IMG/VR virus record: IMGVR_UViG_3300046318_000345
Span: 1 to 21,805 of that record
Direction: 5' to 3' (one strand)
Length of the DNA stretch: 21,805 nucleotides
Source: a virus
A program made the translations under genes and the position numbers. Below, in pieces: positions 5,919 through 13,777 of the stretch. Each line of letters starts with the position of its first letter. Position 1 is the first letter of the stretch. Below the pieces are notes generated by a model. It had not been told where the DNA came from, did not search any database, and saw nothing but the letters and a program-made list of their open reading frames with translations.

Positions 5919-7784
5919 CTAATTATCTAAATCTTGGATATTATCTTCGTTTAGTAAGTCTGACGTTTCTGGTTGACTTTCTTCAAAGATCATTGTCTTC
6001 TTTGGTACAAATATATCTTTGTTTCTTAAGAATACAACTTTAGTATTGTTAGTACTTTCTTTTACATTCTCAGCATCGCTTGGATACCCACCTTTCATTC
6101 CATGTACTCCTAATCTATCTCTTCCTCCAGCTGGATCCTTTTGTGTACCTAAAATAGAGGCTTTAACTCTTGGACGTCCTTCTGGTTGTACGTCTCTCTC
6201 ATCATATCCTGGTGGAACTTCTCCCTGTTCTCTACTTCCGTAGATAGAAGCTAAGTCGTGAGGTGTACCAAATGATTGTCCTGATACTACTGGATCGTTT
6301 CCTTCGTTCTCAATTTGTGATATTCTGAACTCTCTCTTAGCATCTTCTCTAACTAGATCTCTCATCTCGTTATAAGTGTCTTCTGATAAGTTGAAGATGT
6401 GATCGTAAATGTAATCTGTTGAGAACAATTTAGTCTCTTGCATTTGACGAGCTAAGTCTATTTTCTCTTTTAATAGAGCTACTTTTTCTTGCTCGTAGAT
6501 GATTGATGGTGTAGTTAGCTTAATCTCAAAGTTAGTAAGAGATTCTCCTCTAAACCCTTGAGCATATAAATGCACCAATCCTATCTTAGTTAATTCACTC
6601 TCAAGTATTCTCTGTATTCTTTCAACTGATCTTGCAAAACGAATATCCTCAGATGCTAAAGTTGCTTTACCACTTAAGTCTTTTTCGTATCCAAAATACG
6701 CTTTTGGCACTTTTAGTGCAGCAAACATCTTGTCTCTTAAGTACTCAACGTCATTTGTTCCATCATACTCTAATCCTTTTGTAGTTTCAATACGAGTTGA
6801 AGTATCACCTCCACGAACTGGAAGGTAGAAATCCTCCATCATATTCATCATATTGAATCTCAAGTTGTATTCTCCTGTTTGAGGATCTACGTATGGAGTC
6901 TTTTTGATGCTGTTGATAGTCTTTTGCATGAACTGCTCTACCTCATTTGGTGGAATAGATCCTACATTAACATAGAACATCCTTTTCTCAGGAGCTCTCA
7001 TGATACGGTGAATTAGCATCGCATCTTCCATAAGAGTTAATTGCTTGTATATCTTACGAGCTGGTTCAATATGCGATCTACCGTATGGTAAGTAGTTTGT
7101 ATCTGATAGTAATCTGAAGTGGGCTACCTCGTAGTTGTCTAACGTAATAGTTGATTTGTTAGCCTTAGGTATGTAGTTTGGATCTGCTGATGAAGCTAAT
7201 CCGTCTGGATCGATTGAGAATATTACTTTTGAAGGTTGTGTTGGGTCTTGTCCCTCATAACGTACCATGTTGTATACCGTGTAAGGTAGTACATTATAAA
7301 CTCCAAATTCGTCTGAGATCTCTAGCTTTAAAAAGAAGTCACCATACTTACACATGTTACGAGTCCATGACCATAAGTTAAACTCAATATTCAATACATC
7401 GTAGTATAGGTTATATAATACTCTCTGGATACTCTCATCTGATGATTTGATAGAAAGAACTTCTCCCATATCATTCTTCAATGTAGCCTCATCTGCTAAG
7501 ATGTCTAATGTAGATGCAATAATTGGATCGGTGTCCATTGCTTCATAATCCGAATAAAGTTGAATTCTTAATGTTTGGTAATTAAGATTCGGATTAAATA
7601 TATTTTTGTTGTTATAGATATAGAGACGTGAGAATCTGTCTAATAGAGAGTTGGTTTGGTACTTACCAGTTGTTTGAATTTGGTTAGTATCCATTATCTT
7701 CAACTCATCCCCTCCTACGTTCCTTACTAGTATGTCAGTAGAGAATAATCGCTGTAGTGAAGAAAATAAATTTCTTTCTGCCAT
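5919..7784 (-). CDS. 20: Portal vertex protein, T4 gp20-like
   Basis: The portal forms the dodecameric DNA-entry ring at one head vertex and docks the terminase. At 621 residues it is longer than T4 gp20 (524). Family landmarks are DPIIASTLDILADE (86-99), NYEVAHFRLLSDTNYLPYGRS with EPARKIYKQLTLMEDAMLI in the middle, RIMRAPEKRMFYV and the clip/stem region ending MFAALKVPKAYFGYE.....ATLASEDIRFARSVERIQ. The extra length is mainly a C-terminal tail of about 120 residues rich in Gly, Pro and Asp, ending with an acidic stretch, which looks disordered. The gene starts 30 bases after the terminase stop and has a TATTTATA motif 16 bases before its ATG, with an A-rich leader and no Shine-Dalgarno. The assignment is secure; the tail's role is unknown. 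Confidence 0.96.
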   Translation of the reverse strand: MAERNLFSSLQRLFSTDILVRNVGGDELKIMDTNQIQTTGKYQTNSLLDRFSRLYIYNNKNIFNPNLNYQTLRIQLYSDYEAMDTDPIIASTLDILADEATLKNDMGEVLSIKSSDESIQRVLYNLYYDVLNIEFNLWSWTRNMCKYGDFFLKLEISDEFGVYNVLPYTVYNMVRYEGQDPTQPSKVIFSIDPDGLASSADPNYIPKANKSTITLDNYEVAHFRLLSDTNYLPYGRSHIEPARKIYKQLTLMEDAMLIHRIMRAPEKRMFYVNVGSIPPNEVEQFMQKTINSIKKTPYVDPQTGEYNLRFNMMNMMEDFYLPVRGGDTSTRIETTKGLEYDGTNDVEYLRDKMFAALKVPKAYFGYEKDLSGKATLASEDIRFARSVERIQRILESELTKIGLVHLYAQGFRGESLTNFEIKLTTPSIIYEQEKVALLKEKIDLARQMQETKLFSTDYIYDHIFNLSEDTYNEMRDLVREDAKREFRISQIENEGNDPVVSGQSFGTPHDLASIYGSREQGEVPPGYDERDVQPEGRPRVKASILGTQKDPAGGRDRLGVHGMKGGYPSDAENVKESTNNTKVVFLRNKDIFVPKKTMIFEESQPETSDLLNEDNIQDLDN

Positions 7785-7800
7785 TTTAATTTGTTTTATT

Positions 7801-7808
7801 TATAAATA
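7801..7808 (-). promoter_or_regulatory. TATTTATA motif upstream of portal gene
   Basis: The coding strand reads ACTATTTATAAATAAAAC, the octamer ending 16 bases before the portal ATG in a 30-base gap. This copy is embedded in the palindrome TATTTATAAATA, so it also contains TATAAATA in the coding sense, the only such case in the window. Candidate phage promoter core; the function is inferred. Confidence 0.5.
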
Positions 7809-7814
7809 GTACTC

Positions 7815-9389
7815 CTATCCTAATAGCCAGGATAAATCCTCTTCTCCGTTAGGTGTCTTCATAAGATAAGGATTATTTTGCATAGGAGCAACATTAAACA
7901 CAGCAGTATTTCTCTGATTAAGGCTTACAAACGAAGACATAGTAGCTCTTGATAAGTCCATACCCTGTTGTCTCATTCTAATAGCTGTATCTCGTACATA
8001 TAGTGCTGTAGCAAAAGGCATTACAAGGTCATCATTGTATCCTGTTTGAGCTTGAGCTTTTCCATTCTTCCAAATGAATACCCTTAGCTCACCTAATAAT
8101 CGTTTTGATTGTAATACAACTGATCTCTCTCTTACGTACTCTGTCATCTTAGCAATAACTAATGGACGAGTCTTTAGTGACATAGTAAATCCTGGAACTA
8201 GTTTATCCCTTTCGAATTTAGCCATATATGATTCAACTGTTTCAGTGTCTGATCTGGATGAGTAGTATAGGTTCTTGTACTCTCTTTCTAATATTTGTTC
8301 AATGGTTGACCATCCAATATTTGCATTCTCTACTACAAGTAGTGCATCGTTGTATTCAGATGCTATTCCTACAAGTACGTTTCCGAACTCCTTAGGAGAT
8401 AGTTTGCCTTTATATTCAGCAACTTGTGTTACTGTTTCAATATCAAATACGTGGAATGCAGAGTAGTCAGTAGAGTCTCCCCTAGCAACGTCGGCAACAA
8501 CCATATACGATTTAGTGTAGTCAGGTGATTCCCATACCCACAAGTTACCATCAACTCCTCTTTTCTCTGTAGGCTCCTTTACGTAGGTCTCTTCGTAGAA
8601 TGATAGGTTCTCAACCTCAATTACAGTATCTCCAGATGACATGAAATCGCAATCACACTCTTGTGCTGCATGCTTTTCTCCTAGTTGTCTTGTTTGCTCA
8701 TCTCTCCAAGATTGATCTCTTTCTGGATGTACATCCCATTTTAGTTTAACAGGTATAAATCCATTCTCTCCTGCTTCTGCTTTTTCCCATGTCTTATGGA
8801 ACCAGTTACCTACACCATTTGGAGTAGAAAGTGCCATACACTGACCTCCTGTAGCAAGAGTTTGTTGTGCTGCAGTAAACGTCTCTTCAATGTTATCAAT
8901 AAACGCTGCCTCATCAATTAGAAGTAGTGATACTGCTTCAGAACGTGCTGCATCTGAGTTAGATGATTTAGCTGCTATCTTAGATCCGTTCTTAAGTCTT
9001 AGTGATAGTTTGTTCTTCTCTGTAAACGGTAATTGTAGCCACTTAGGTAGATTCTCGTACATGAAAATCGTTTTGGTAACTAAGTTACGAGCTGTTGCTT
9101 GAGTAATAGCTAATGCTAGTACGTTCTTATCTTTGTGGAAGATCATTAACCATAAAGCATATGCTGAGGCTAATGTCGATATCCCTAACTGTCTTGACTT
9201 TAGTGTAACGATCATCTTCTCATCTCTAAATAGATGAAGAACTCCCTCTTGGAATGGGTATAGGTTGAATAGGATTCGACCTCTTGTTGGATGTTGTATG
9301 TAGCAATACTTCTTCATGAAGTAGGCTGGATCCTTAGCACACTTAATGTACTCTTGTGCAACTATTTGTTTTATATCCTGTTGTGACAT
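7815..9389 (-). CDS. 17: Terminase large subunit, T4 gp17-like
   Basis: This motor pumps DNA into the prohead and cuts the concatemer. The 524-residue protein (T4 gp17 is 610) has an N-terminal ATPase with a Walker-A-like KSRQLGIST (64-72), Walker B LLLIDEA (155-161, catalytic E160) and coupling motif STPNG (188-192). The C-terminal RNase-H-like nuclease shows VVADVARGDSTDYSAF (first Asp D300), the middle acidic residue in VVENANIG (E354) and NDDLV (D453/D454). All key residues are present, so it should be active. It opens a new transcription unit: a terminator lies just upstream and a TATTTATA motif ends 17 bases before the ATG. Its usual small-subunit partner is not recognisable next to it. 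In T4, tail genes 18 and 19 follow; here the portal follows directly. Confidence 0.97.
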   Translation of the reverse strand: MSQQDIKQIVAQEYIKCAKDPAYFMKKYCYIQHPTRGRILFNLYPFQEGVLHLFRDEKMIVTLKSRQLGISTLASAYALWLMIFHKDKNVLALAITQATARNLVTKTIFMYENLPKWLQLPFTEKNKLSLRLKNGSKIAAKSSNSDAARSEAVSLLLIDEAAFIDNIEETFTAAQQTLATGGQCMALSTPNGVGNWFHKTWEKAEAGENGFIPVKLKWDVHPERDQSWRDEQTRQLGEKHAAQECDCDFMSSGDTVIEVENLSFYEETYVKEPTEKRGVDGNLWVWESPDYTKSYMVVADVARGDSTDYSAFHVFDIETVTQVAEYKGKLSPKEFGNVLVGIASEYNDALLVVENANIGWSTIEQILEREYKNLYYSSRSDTETVESYMAKFERDKLVPGFTMSLKTRPLVIAKMTEYVRERSVVLQSKRLLGELRVFIWKNGKAQAQTGYNDDLVMPFATALYVRDTAIRMRQQGMDLSRATMSSFVSLNQRNTAVFNVAPMQNNPYLMKTPNGEEDLSWLLG

Positions 9390-9406
9390 ATTATATATGT
9401 ATATAA

Positions 9407-9414
9407 TATAAATA
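9407..9414 (-). promoter_or_regulatory. TATTTATA motif upstream of terminase gene
   Basis: Located between the terminator and the terminase ATG, ending 17 bases before it. The surrounding leader is almost pure A/T (ATTATATACATATATAATATG on the coding strand, split by the start) with no Shine-Dalgarno. Because a strong terminator lies immediately upstream, this unit needs its own promoter, which makes this copy one of the better-supported ones. A second copy occurs upstream of the terminator at 9455-9462. Confidence 0.55.
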
Positions 9415-9423
9415 TGGGGATAT

Positions 9424-9449
9424 AAAAAAACCCACCTTTATGGGGTGGG
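9424..9449 (-). terminator. Intrinsic terminator after the 250-residue gene
   Basis: On the coding strand the hairpin is CCCACC, loop CCATAAA, GGTGGG, followed directly by seven T. The T-run lies on the minus-strand 3' side, so it ends the right-hand transcription unit before the terminase gene. The 17-base core CCACCCCATAAAGGTGG is identical to the terminator at 2859-2875. Confidence 0.9.
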
Positions 9450-9454
9450 CTTAC

Positions 9455-9462
9455 TATAAATA
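9455..9462 (-). promoter_or_regulatory. TATTTATA motif just before a terminator
   Basis: A further octamer copy between the stop codon at 9470 and the terminator hairpin. It is 65 bases from the terminase ATG, and any transcript starting here would run at once into the terminator. It may be non-functional, or give short or attenuated transcripts. Reported because it matches exactly. Confidence 0.25.
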
Positions 9463-9469
9463 TATTAGA

Positions 9470-10222
9470 CTATTTGTCTTCTTTATCTTCTTTTTTGCTA
9501 GCGAATTTCTTTTCGAACTCTTTTCTCAATTTCTCTTCTGCTTTTCTTAGAGATAAAATATCTTTACGCATTTGCTTAACAGCTTTTTGGTCGATATGCT
9601 CTGCATTCTCTCCCTCTTCTAAAGATGATACTTTAGCCTCTAAAGCCTCAGCTACCTCTTTCATTCTGTTCATTTTGTATTTATGAGCTGCTTCGTTAGT
9701 TCCGTGCTCGATGTTAGACATCAACTCATCAATAGTTTTGTACTTTGGAAGTGGGTTTTCTTGAACCATCTCATCCTCTGCCATTGGAATCTCTTCTGCG
9801 ATTGGAGCTTCCTCAGCTACTGCTTGTGGAGCCATTCCTAAAGCTGCTTGAACCATCTCTACTAGAGCTTGTTCTTTAGCTGTCAATGTTGATTCTTCTA
9901 TTTGAGCTTCTTCTACAGCCTCTTCCATGCTATCCTCTTTCTTAGCCTCAGCTAAACCGATCTCTTTTGCTATCATTGCTACTTGTTGAGATGGTGCTGA
10001 TGGTGAGTGACTGTATTCTGAGTAGTCAATATCTCCTTTGTGGAATGCATCTTCTACTGCATCTAATAGCCTCTGATGCTCAGGTGTTCCTGGTTCGAAC
10101 ATGTCATCTACTGCATTCATTGTGCGATCGTATCCGTAATCGCTCTCCTCTTTAAGGATTTGTGCATTCTTTGTAAGTTTATTCTCTGATAAGAATGATC
10201 TTAAGTTAAAATTATCTGCCAT
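9470..10222 (-). CDS. Acidic, coiled-coil hypothetical protein, probably structural or scaffold-like
   Basis: A 250-residue protein with no recognised enzyme motif. It starts with FNLRSFLSENKLTKNAQILKE (cut here at its conserved part, residues 5-25 overall), continues with an acidic region (DDMFEPGTPEHQRLLDAVEDAF), has an Ala/Glu/Pro-rich low-complexity middle (about 95-160) and ends with a highly charged helix, probably coiled coil, from about 170 to 250 closing in KKEDKEDK. The composition resembles scaffold or head-core proteins more than enzymes. A TATTTATA motif ends 20 bases before its ATG and a terminator follows its stop, so it can be made as a single-gene transcript. Lying just before the terminase, it occupies the place a small terminase subunit might have, but I see no helix-turn-helix to support that. 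Confidence 0.75.
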   Translation of the reverse strand: MADNFNLRSFLSENKLTKNAQILKEESDYGYDRTMNAVDDMFEPGTPEHQRLLDAVEDAFHKGDIDYSEYSHSPSAPSQQVAMIAKEIGLAEAKKEDSMEEAVEEAQIEESTLTAKEQALVEMVQAALGMAPQAVAEEAPIAEEIPMAEDEMVQENPLPKYKTIDELMSNIEHGTNEAAHKYKMNRMKEVAEALEAKVSSLEEGENAEHIDQKAVKQMRKDILSLRKAEEKLRKEFEKKFASKKEDKEDK

Positions 10223-10242
10223 TTGTGTATTTGTTTTTTTGT

Positions 10243-10250
10243 TATAAATA
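10243..10250 (-). promoter_or_regulatory. TATTTATA motif upstream of the 250-residue gene
   Basis: The coding strand reads ACTATTTATAACAAAAAAAC, the octamer ending 20 bases before the ATG at 10222 inside a 30-base gap. The sequence immediately after the octamer (AACAAA) matches the copy before the 284-residue gene, suggesting the conserved block extends to TATTTATAACAAA. Promoter function inferred. Confidence 0.5.
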
Positions 10251-10252
10251 GT

Positions 10253-11506
10253 TTACTTTTTTGTTGAGTATGCTAATGTTAAATTACCTAATGCAACTCT
10301 GTTGATTTTTACTGCACTTTCACTGTCCTTAAGTTTAGCCTGTTCCTTAGCATCAACAATCTCAGCTGATGTAGGACTTGTCCATAGCATCAAGTAATCT
10401 ACTGAGTTTAAATAAGCTACCTTAATTGCGTTAAGATCCTTAAGTGGGCTAGTTTGCTCACTAGACTTGACCCATGGATGGTTTAGTAGCTTCCTAGTAT
10501 CTGAATGTACTTGTTCTGCTTCTTTTGGAGTATTTTCTGTTTGCACCAAATTACCCTCATCATCTAACTGTATTGTGTATTGGGTACCTTTTGTTACTAC
10601 GTACTTCTTATCTCCTATTTTGATTTCCTTAGACTGGTTGTCGATGCTATCCTCTGTATATGGAAAATCTGCTAGTAGCTTTTCCAATGCTAGTAAGTAC
10701 TCCTTAGGCACTTTATTAACGTCAACTAAACCTGCATCCACTACTCTAAATCGAGGTAATGTCTTGAAAGGTTGTATAGCTTTTCTAAAGGTCTCTAAAT
10801 GCTCTTGAAACTTAGTTCCTGCTATTCCTGCAGTACTTGCTAGAGCAAATTCTCTAGTACCTGTTCCTGATGGTAACTCTTTTATCTCTAATACCTTTCC
10901 TCCTGCTGTAATATCTTTTTCATTTGCTCCACCTATCTTAGCTCCTTGAATTGCTACTAATGGAATTAGCTCTCCTAATCCTCCTCTAAGTACTTTGTAG
11001 CTGTATAGGTTTGCAAATGCTTTTATGTAGGTATCCTTGTTCTGTACAAAGTCAGGAATACTAGCTGCTTTCTTATAGTTAGGATTAGCTAACGTAGCTT
11101 GAATTACGTTATCAGGAACCCTAGCTTGAGTTAGTATACCTTTTACGTACTCATCCTCATTGCTGATTTCGTCTTCTTGCTTTTCTTGTGCATCTTGACG
11201 AATAGGTTGATACGATGCTGCTGGTCCTCTTCCTTTATCCTTCTTTTGATACTGGTATAGTTGTGCTCCTGGTTTTGGCTTTTTTGTTGCTGTATCAAAA
11301 TCCTGCACTCTAACGTAGATATGCTCCTCTGCTCCTGGTACGTGAACGTAGTCATCATCAGATTGACTTTGCTTTCCTGCTTCTACGATACCATACTCAG
11401 AGTATATCTCTTTTAGTATTTTTAAATCATCTGGGTTATTCATGTCTGGGTACCCTTTCTTACATCTGTAAGCCCACTCCGTAACTAATTTATCTATAAC
11501 CTTCAT
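10253..11506 (-). CDS. Hypothetical protein with PD-(D/E)XK-like nuclease signature
   Basis: A 417-residue protein whose N-terminus (WAYRCKKGYPDMNNPDDLKILKEI cut to its core WAYRCKKGYPDMNN, residues 11-24) resembles a segment I know only from uncharacterised large phage proteins. Residues 175-215 carry a pattern that fits a restriction-endonuclease-like core: helix with E179 (GGLGELIP), then KDIT with D198, a short Gly turn and a strand ending LEIKE with E207 and K209. After it comes GTGTREFALASTAG, which could form the substrate-side loop. The C-terminal half (290-417) has beta-rich and helical parts without known motifs. The gene starts two bases after the preceding stop and is tightly packed with its neighbour. 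Nuclease activity is a hypothesis from the E-D-ExK spacing; a structural role is equally possible. Confidence 0.65.
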   Translation of the reverse strand: MKVIDKLVTEWAYRCKKGYPDMNNPDDLKILKEIYSEYGIVEAGKQSQSDDDYVHVPGAEEHIYVRVQDFDTATKKPKPGAQLYQYQKKDKGRGPAASYQPIRQDAQEKQEDEISNEDEYVKGILTQARVPDNVIQATLANPNYKKAASIPDFVQNKDTYIKAFANLYSYKVLRGGLGELIPLVAIQGAKIGGANEKDITAGGKVLEIKELPSGTGTREFALASTAGIAGTKFQEHLETFRKAIQPFKTLPRFRVVDAGLVDVNKVPKEYLLALEKLLADFPYTEDSIDNQSKEIKIGDKKYVVTKGTQYTIQLDDEGNLVQTENTPKEAEQVHSDTRKLLNHPWVKSSEQTSPLKDLNAIKVAYLNSVDYLMLWTSPTSAEIVDAKEQAKLKDSESAVKINRVALGNLTLAYSTKK

Positions 11507-11508
11507 TT

Positions 11509-13407
11509 TTATAGTGCTTCTGGTGTTTCTGGTTCTGCTGTCTCTTCTCCGCCTTCTGGTGCTTCTTCACCACCTTCTTCTGCTCCAAATTCTTCTCCTC
11601 CTGCTTCAGCACCTGGAAAGTCTCCTCCAGTACCTCCACTTGCGGCTGGTTCAGCTGCAAAGTCCTCTCCTCCTGGTTCTTCACCTTGAGTAATTGGTCC
11701 GTCTCTTAGCACTCTTCCAATACTATCTAATGCTTGTTGGTAAGCTGCTGTTCCTCCTAAGTAGTACCTCTTACCCTCAATGTTAGCCTGAAAATCCTTA
11801 CCCATCCATCTTAAGTCGAATGATTGTCCGTTCTTAAGTACTACTTTGAAAGTAGATGGCTTAGGTACTGTCCATCTTACATCCTCTACGAATTCATCGT
11901 ACTCTGGTGTAAGTAGGGATACTAGTGTCTTTTTTACTGTTGGGAACTTACCTAGTATTTCTTGAGTTGATGTTGGAAGAACTGCTTCTTGTTCTGTAAG
12001 TACCTCCACATATGCTTCAAGTATTGCTTCTTTTAAGTCATTTTTAGAGATAACATCTCTTCTGTGTTTTAAGTACTTATCAGTCTTATCAACTTTTCCA
12101 TCATTATCGATATCGTCATCTTCTTTTCCTACTGGATCTAGTGCTTCGTCAACTTTGTCGTACTTGCAGTTTTTACTACCTGTAAAATATGGAGTTGGAT
12201 GTGATGTCCCTTTTACGTGCACATGTCCACATTTGTGGCAGCATGTTCCTTTCTTTTCGCTCAATCCAACAACTACTGTTGAAGGTACTTGTTCATCTTT
12301 CTCAGATTGCATATACCCTGCTGTAATATCTAGATAATCTTCTGCTTTAGTTAACTTTGCTTGAACCCAAGCATCTAACTGCTCATCATCTCCTAACAAA
12401 TTCATTAACTTGCTTGCATTTGATTGGATAGACTTTAGTTGTGCTTTTGCCATTGATGATTCATCATCTGGCTGTAAATGATCGTCCTCTTGTAAAGCAG
12501 GTGCATTCATTTTGATAAAGTCGTCTGATACTGCAAATACTACTACCTTTCCTGCACCATTGTCAGATACCTCAAGATCCTCTAGGTTATAAGTTGCTTG
12601 TAACTTATCTGCTACTGCTTGTCCGATTTTCATTGCTTTTTGAATACCGTACTCTCTTTCTTGTCCTGATAGTGTTGTTTGTCCGTAAGCCTTTAAGTAG
12701 CCTTCTCCCTCTGGGTATTTTATAAATACTTTTAGGAAGTTAGGGTTGTTAGGATCCTTAGTAGCATATGGCTTAAAGTCCTGTGAGTTAAAGTTACCTT
12801 CTGCTATATTTTTATTGATTTGAGATTCGTCACCTGGTAATTCGTTAGCTGCCATGTCGTCATATTCTTCGTCTGAAGGAGTTGATACATATTTAACCAT
12901 TGCATCAGTTAGCTTATCCTGTAGTTGTGGTGTTGGAAGCGATACTTCGTTACCTTGAGTGATTAAGAAGTCACACAATTCAATAGGTCCTTGTTCTGAA
13001 TCTAAAGCGATTGACTTTAACTGAGGGCTTAGTATGAATCTAAAGGTATCTTGTCCTTTATCCTGTCCGTACTCTACGTGGATGTTAAACTTGTTAACTC
13101 CTACTCCTGTCAGTTTAAGTGATTTTAATTCATCACCTTGAGCTCTTAGTACTTTCACCAATGACTTAGCTACCTCATATCCTACTGCTCCAGATTCCTC
13201 TGTAGTGTATTTGTCGATACCTTCTTCTAGGTTCCCTTTTACGTTCTTACCTGATGCTGTTTTAATTGCAGCAATGTCTTGGTTGTCCGCAAGGTCCTTA
13301 AGTTCTTGATCATTCTTGTAATCAATGGTAGACTTATCTCCTTGTGTAGTTTTTATAAAGGCAGTTTTTTCTCCTGACTCTTTCAATCTTATTCTCAATT
13401 TTTTCAT
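11509..13407 (-). CDS. Large multidomain hypothetical protein with Cys/His cluster and EF-hand-like loop
   Basis: A 632-residue protein of unknown function. The N-terminal 300 residues have two alpha/beta-like segments (for example [20 protein letters not shown] and [12 protein letters not shown]). At 340-366 is a helix [20 protein letters not shown], a segment I associate with many short phage proteins. Residues 389-414 hold C389, C390, C393, H395, H397, H403 and C414, a likely metal site. Right after it, residues 432-443 form a textbook 12-residue calcium-loop pattern, [12 protein letters not shown]. Residues 500-570 form a small beta domain, and the last 60 residues are Gly/Glu/Ala low complexity. 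The gene lies after a 92-base gap with a TATTTATT motif. Probably a virion or assembly protein; this is inferred from composition and position. Confidence 0.7.
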   Translation of the reverse strand: MKKLRIRLKESGEKTAFIKTTQGDKSTIDYKNDQELKDLADNQDIAAIKTASGKNVKGNLEEGIDKYTTEESGAVGYEVAKSLVKVLRAQGDELKSLKLTGVGVNKFNIHVEYGQDKGQDTFRFILSPQLKSIALDSEQGPIELCDFLITQGNEVSLPTPQLQDKLTDAMVKYVSTPSDEEYDDMAANELPGDESQINKNIAEGNFNSQDFKPYATKDPNNPNFLKVFIKYPEGEGYLKAYGQTTLSGQEREYGIQKAMKIGQAVADKLQATYNLEDLEVSDNGAGKVVVFAVSDDFIKMNAPALQEDDHLQPDDESSMAKAQLKSIQSNASKLMNLLGDDEQLDAWVQAKLTKAEDYLDITAGYMQSEKDEQVPSTVVVGLSEKKGTCCHKCGHVHVKGTSHPTPYFTGSKNCKYDKVDEALDPVGKEDDDIDNDGKVDKTDKYLKHRRDVISKNDLKEAILEAYVEVLTEQEAVLPTSTQEILGKFPTVKKTLVSLLTPEYDEFVEDVRWTVPKPSTFKVVLKNGQSFDLRWMGKDFQANIEGKRYYLGGTAAYQQALDSIGRVLRDGPITQGEEPGGEDFAAEPAASGGTGGDFPGAEAGGEEFGAEEGGEEAPEGGEETAEPETPEAL

Positions 13408-13448
13408 ATTTTAATACCTAAAGATAGTACTTCTAATTCGATTATACA

Positions 13449-13456
13449 AATAAATA
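13449..13456 (-). promoter_or_regulatory. TATTTATT motif in the 92-base gap before the 632-residue gene
   Basis: The coding strand reads GCTATTTATTTGTATAATCG, with the octamer 41 bases before the ATG at 13407. A TATAAT hexamer follows closely and TTTG precedes, so more than one promoter type could be read here. The 92-base gap (13408-13499) holds no gene or terminator. Weak candidate. Confidence 0.3.
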
Positions 13457-13499
13457 GCAAATTATTTTATTGACAGTGGTATTTACCGTGTATATGTAA

Positions 13500-13748
13500 T
13501 TACTTCTGTGCTGTTGGTGTACTTGCTACTATTTGATTATAATCGCTCATACTTAGTGTCTTACCTTCGGAACTAAGCTCTATAGCTCTTTGAGTTACAC
13601 TATGCAAATCCATATCATCTTTAGCGTCCTCTCTTGCATATTCTAGCAATCGAATAAATAAAGGAACATCTACCGTAATAGTGTCTTGTGGATTTGGTTG
13701 ACCGTCAATTATCTCTTGAAGTAGTGAAGTTAGTTGTAGTGATTTCAT
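13500..13748 (-). CDS. Small conserved phage protein, function unknown
   Basis: An 82-residue helical protein. The central part (VDVPLFIRLLEYAREDAKDD, residues 27-46) followed by HSVTQRAIELSSEGKTLSM and a closing DYNQIVA resembles short conserved proteins of T4-like marine phages that I know only as hypothetical. There is no Cys cluster, membrane segment or nucleotide-binding motif. It begins 29 bases after the phosphoribosyltransferase-like gene and is followed by the 92-base gap with a possible promoter, so it may be the last gene of a sub-operon. Function cannot be deduced. Confidence 0.8.
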   Translation of the reverse strand: MKSLQLTSLLQEIIDGQPNPQDTITVDVPLFIRLLEYAREDAKDDMDLHSVTQRAIELSSEGKTLSMSDYNQIVASTPTAQK

Positions 13749-13777
13749 AGTATGCTCTTGTATCGAGGTATTGGTTA

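Noticed and set aside
9470-10222. Small terminase subunit, from its place before the large terminase
   Set aside because: No helix-turn-helix and an acidic, low-complexity composition; position alone is not enough.
11143-11684. Open frames of 71 and 64 codons on the minus strand overlapping the 417- and 632-residue genes
   Set aside because: They lie in other frames of two well-supported genes, are extremely Gln/Lys/Glu-rich because of the repetitive codons beneath, and have no motif.
12721-12728. TATTTATA copy inside the 632-residue gene
   Set aside because: It lies within coding sequence and far from any start codon, so it is treated as a chance match and as a background count for the motif.
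13470-13498. Plus-strand TTGACA with a TATGTA-like hexamer about 17 bases later, a possible antisense sigma-70 promoter
   Set aside because: The -10 match is weak, AT-rich gaps give such matches by chance, and no plus-strand gene follows.
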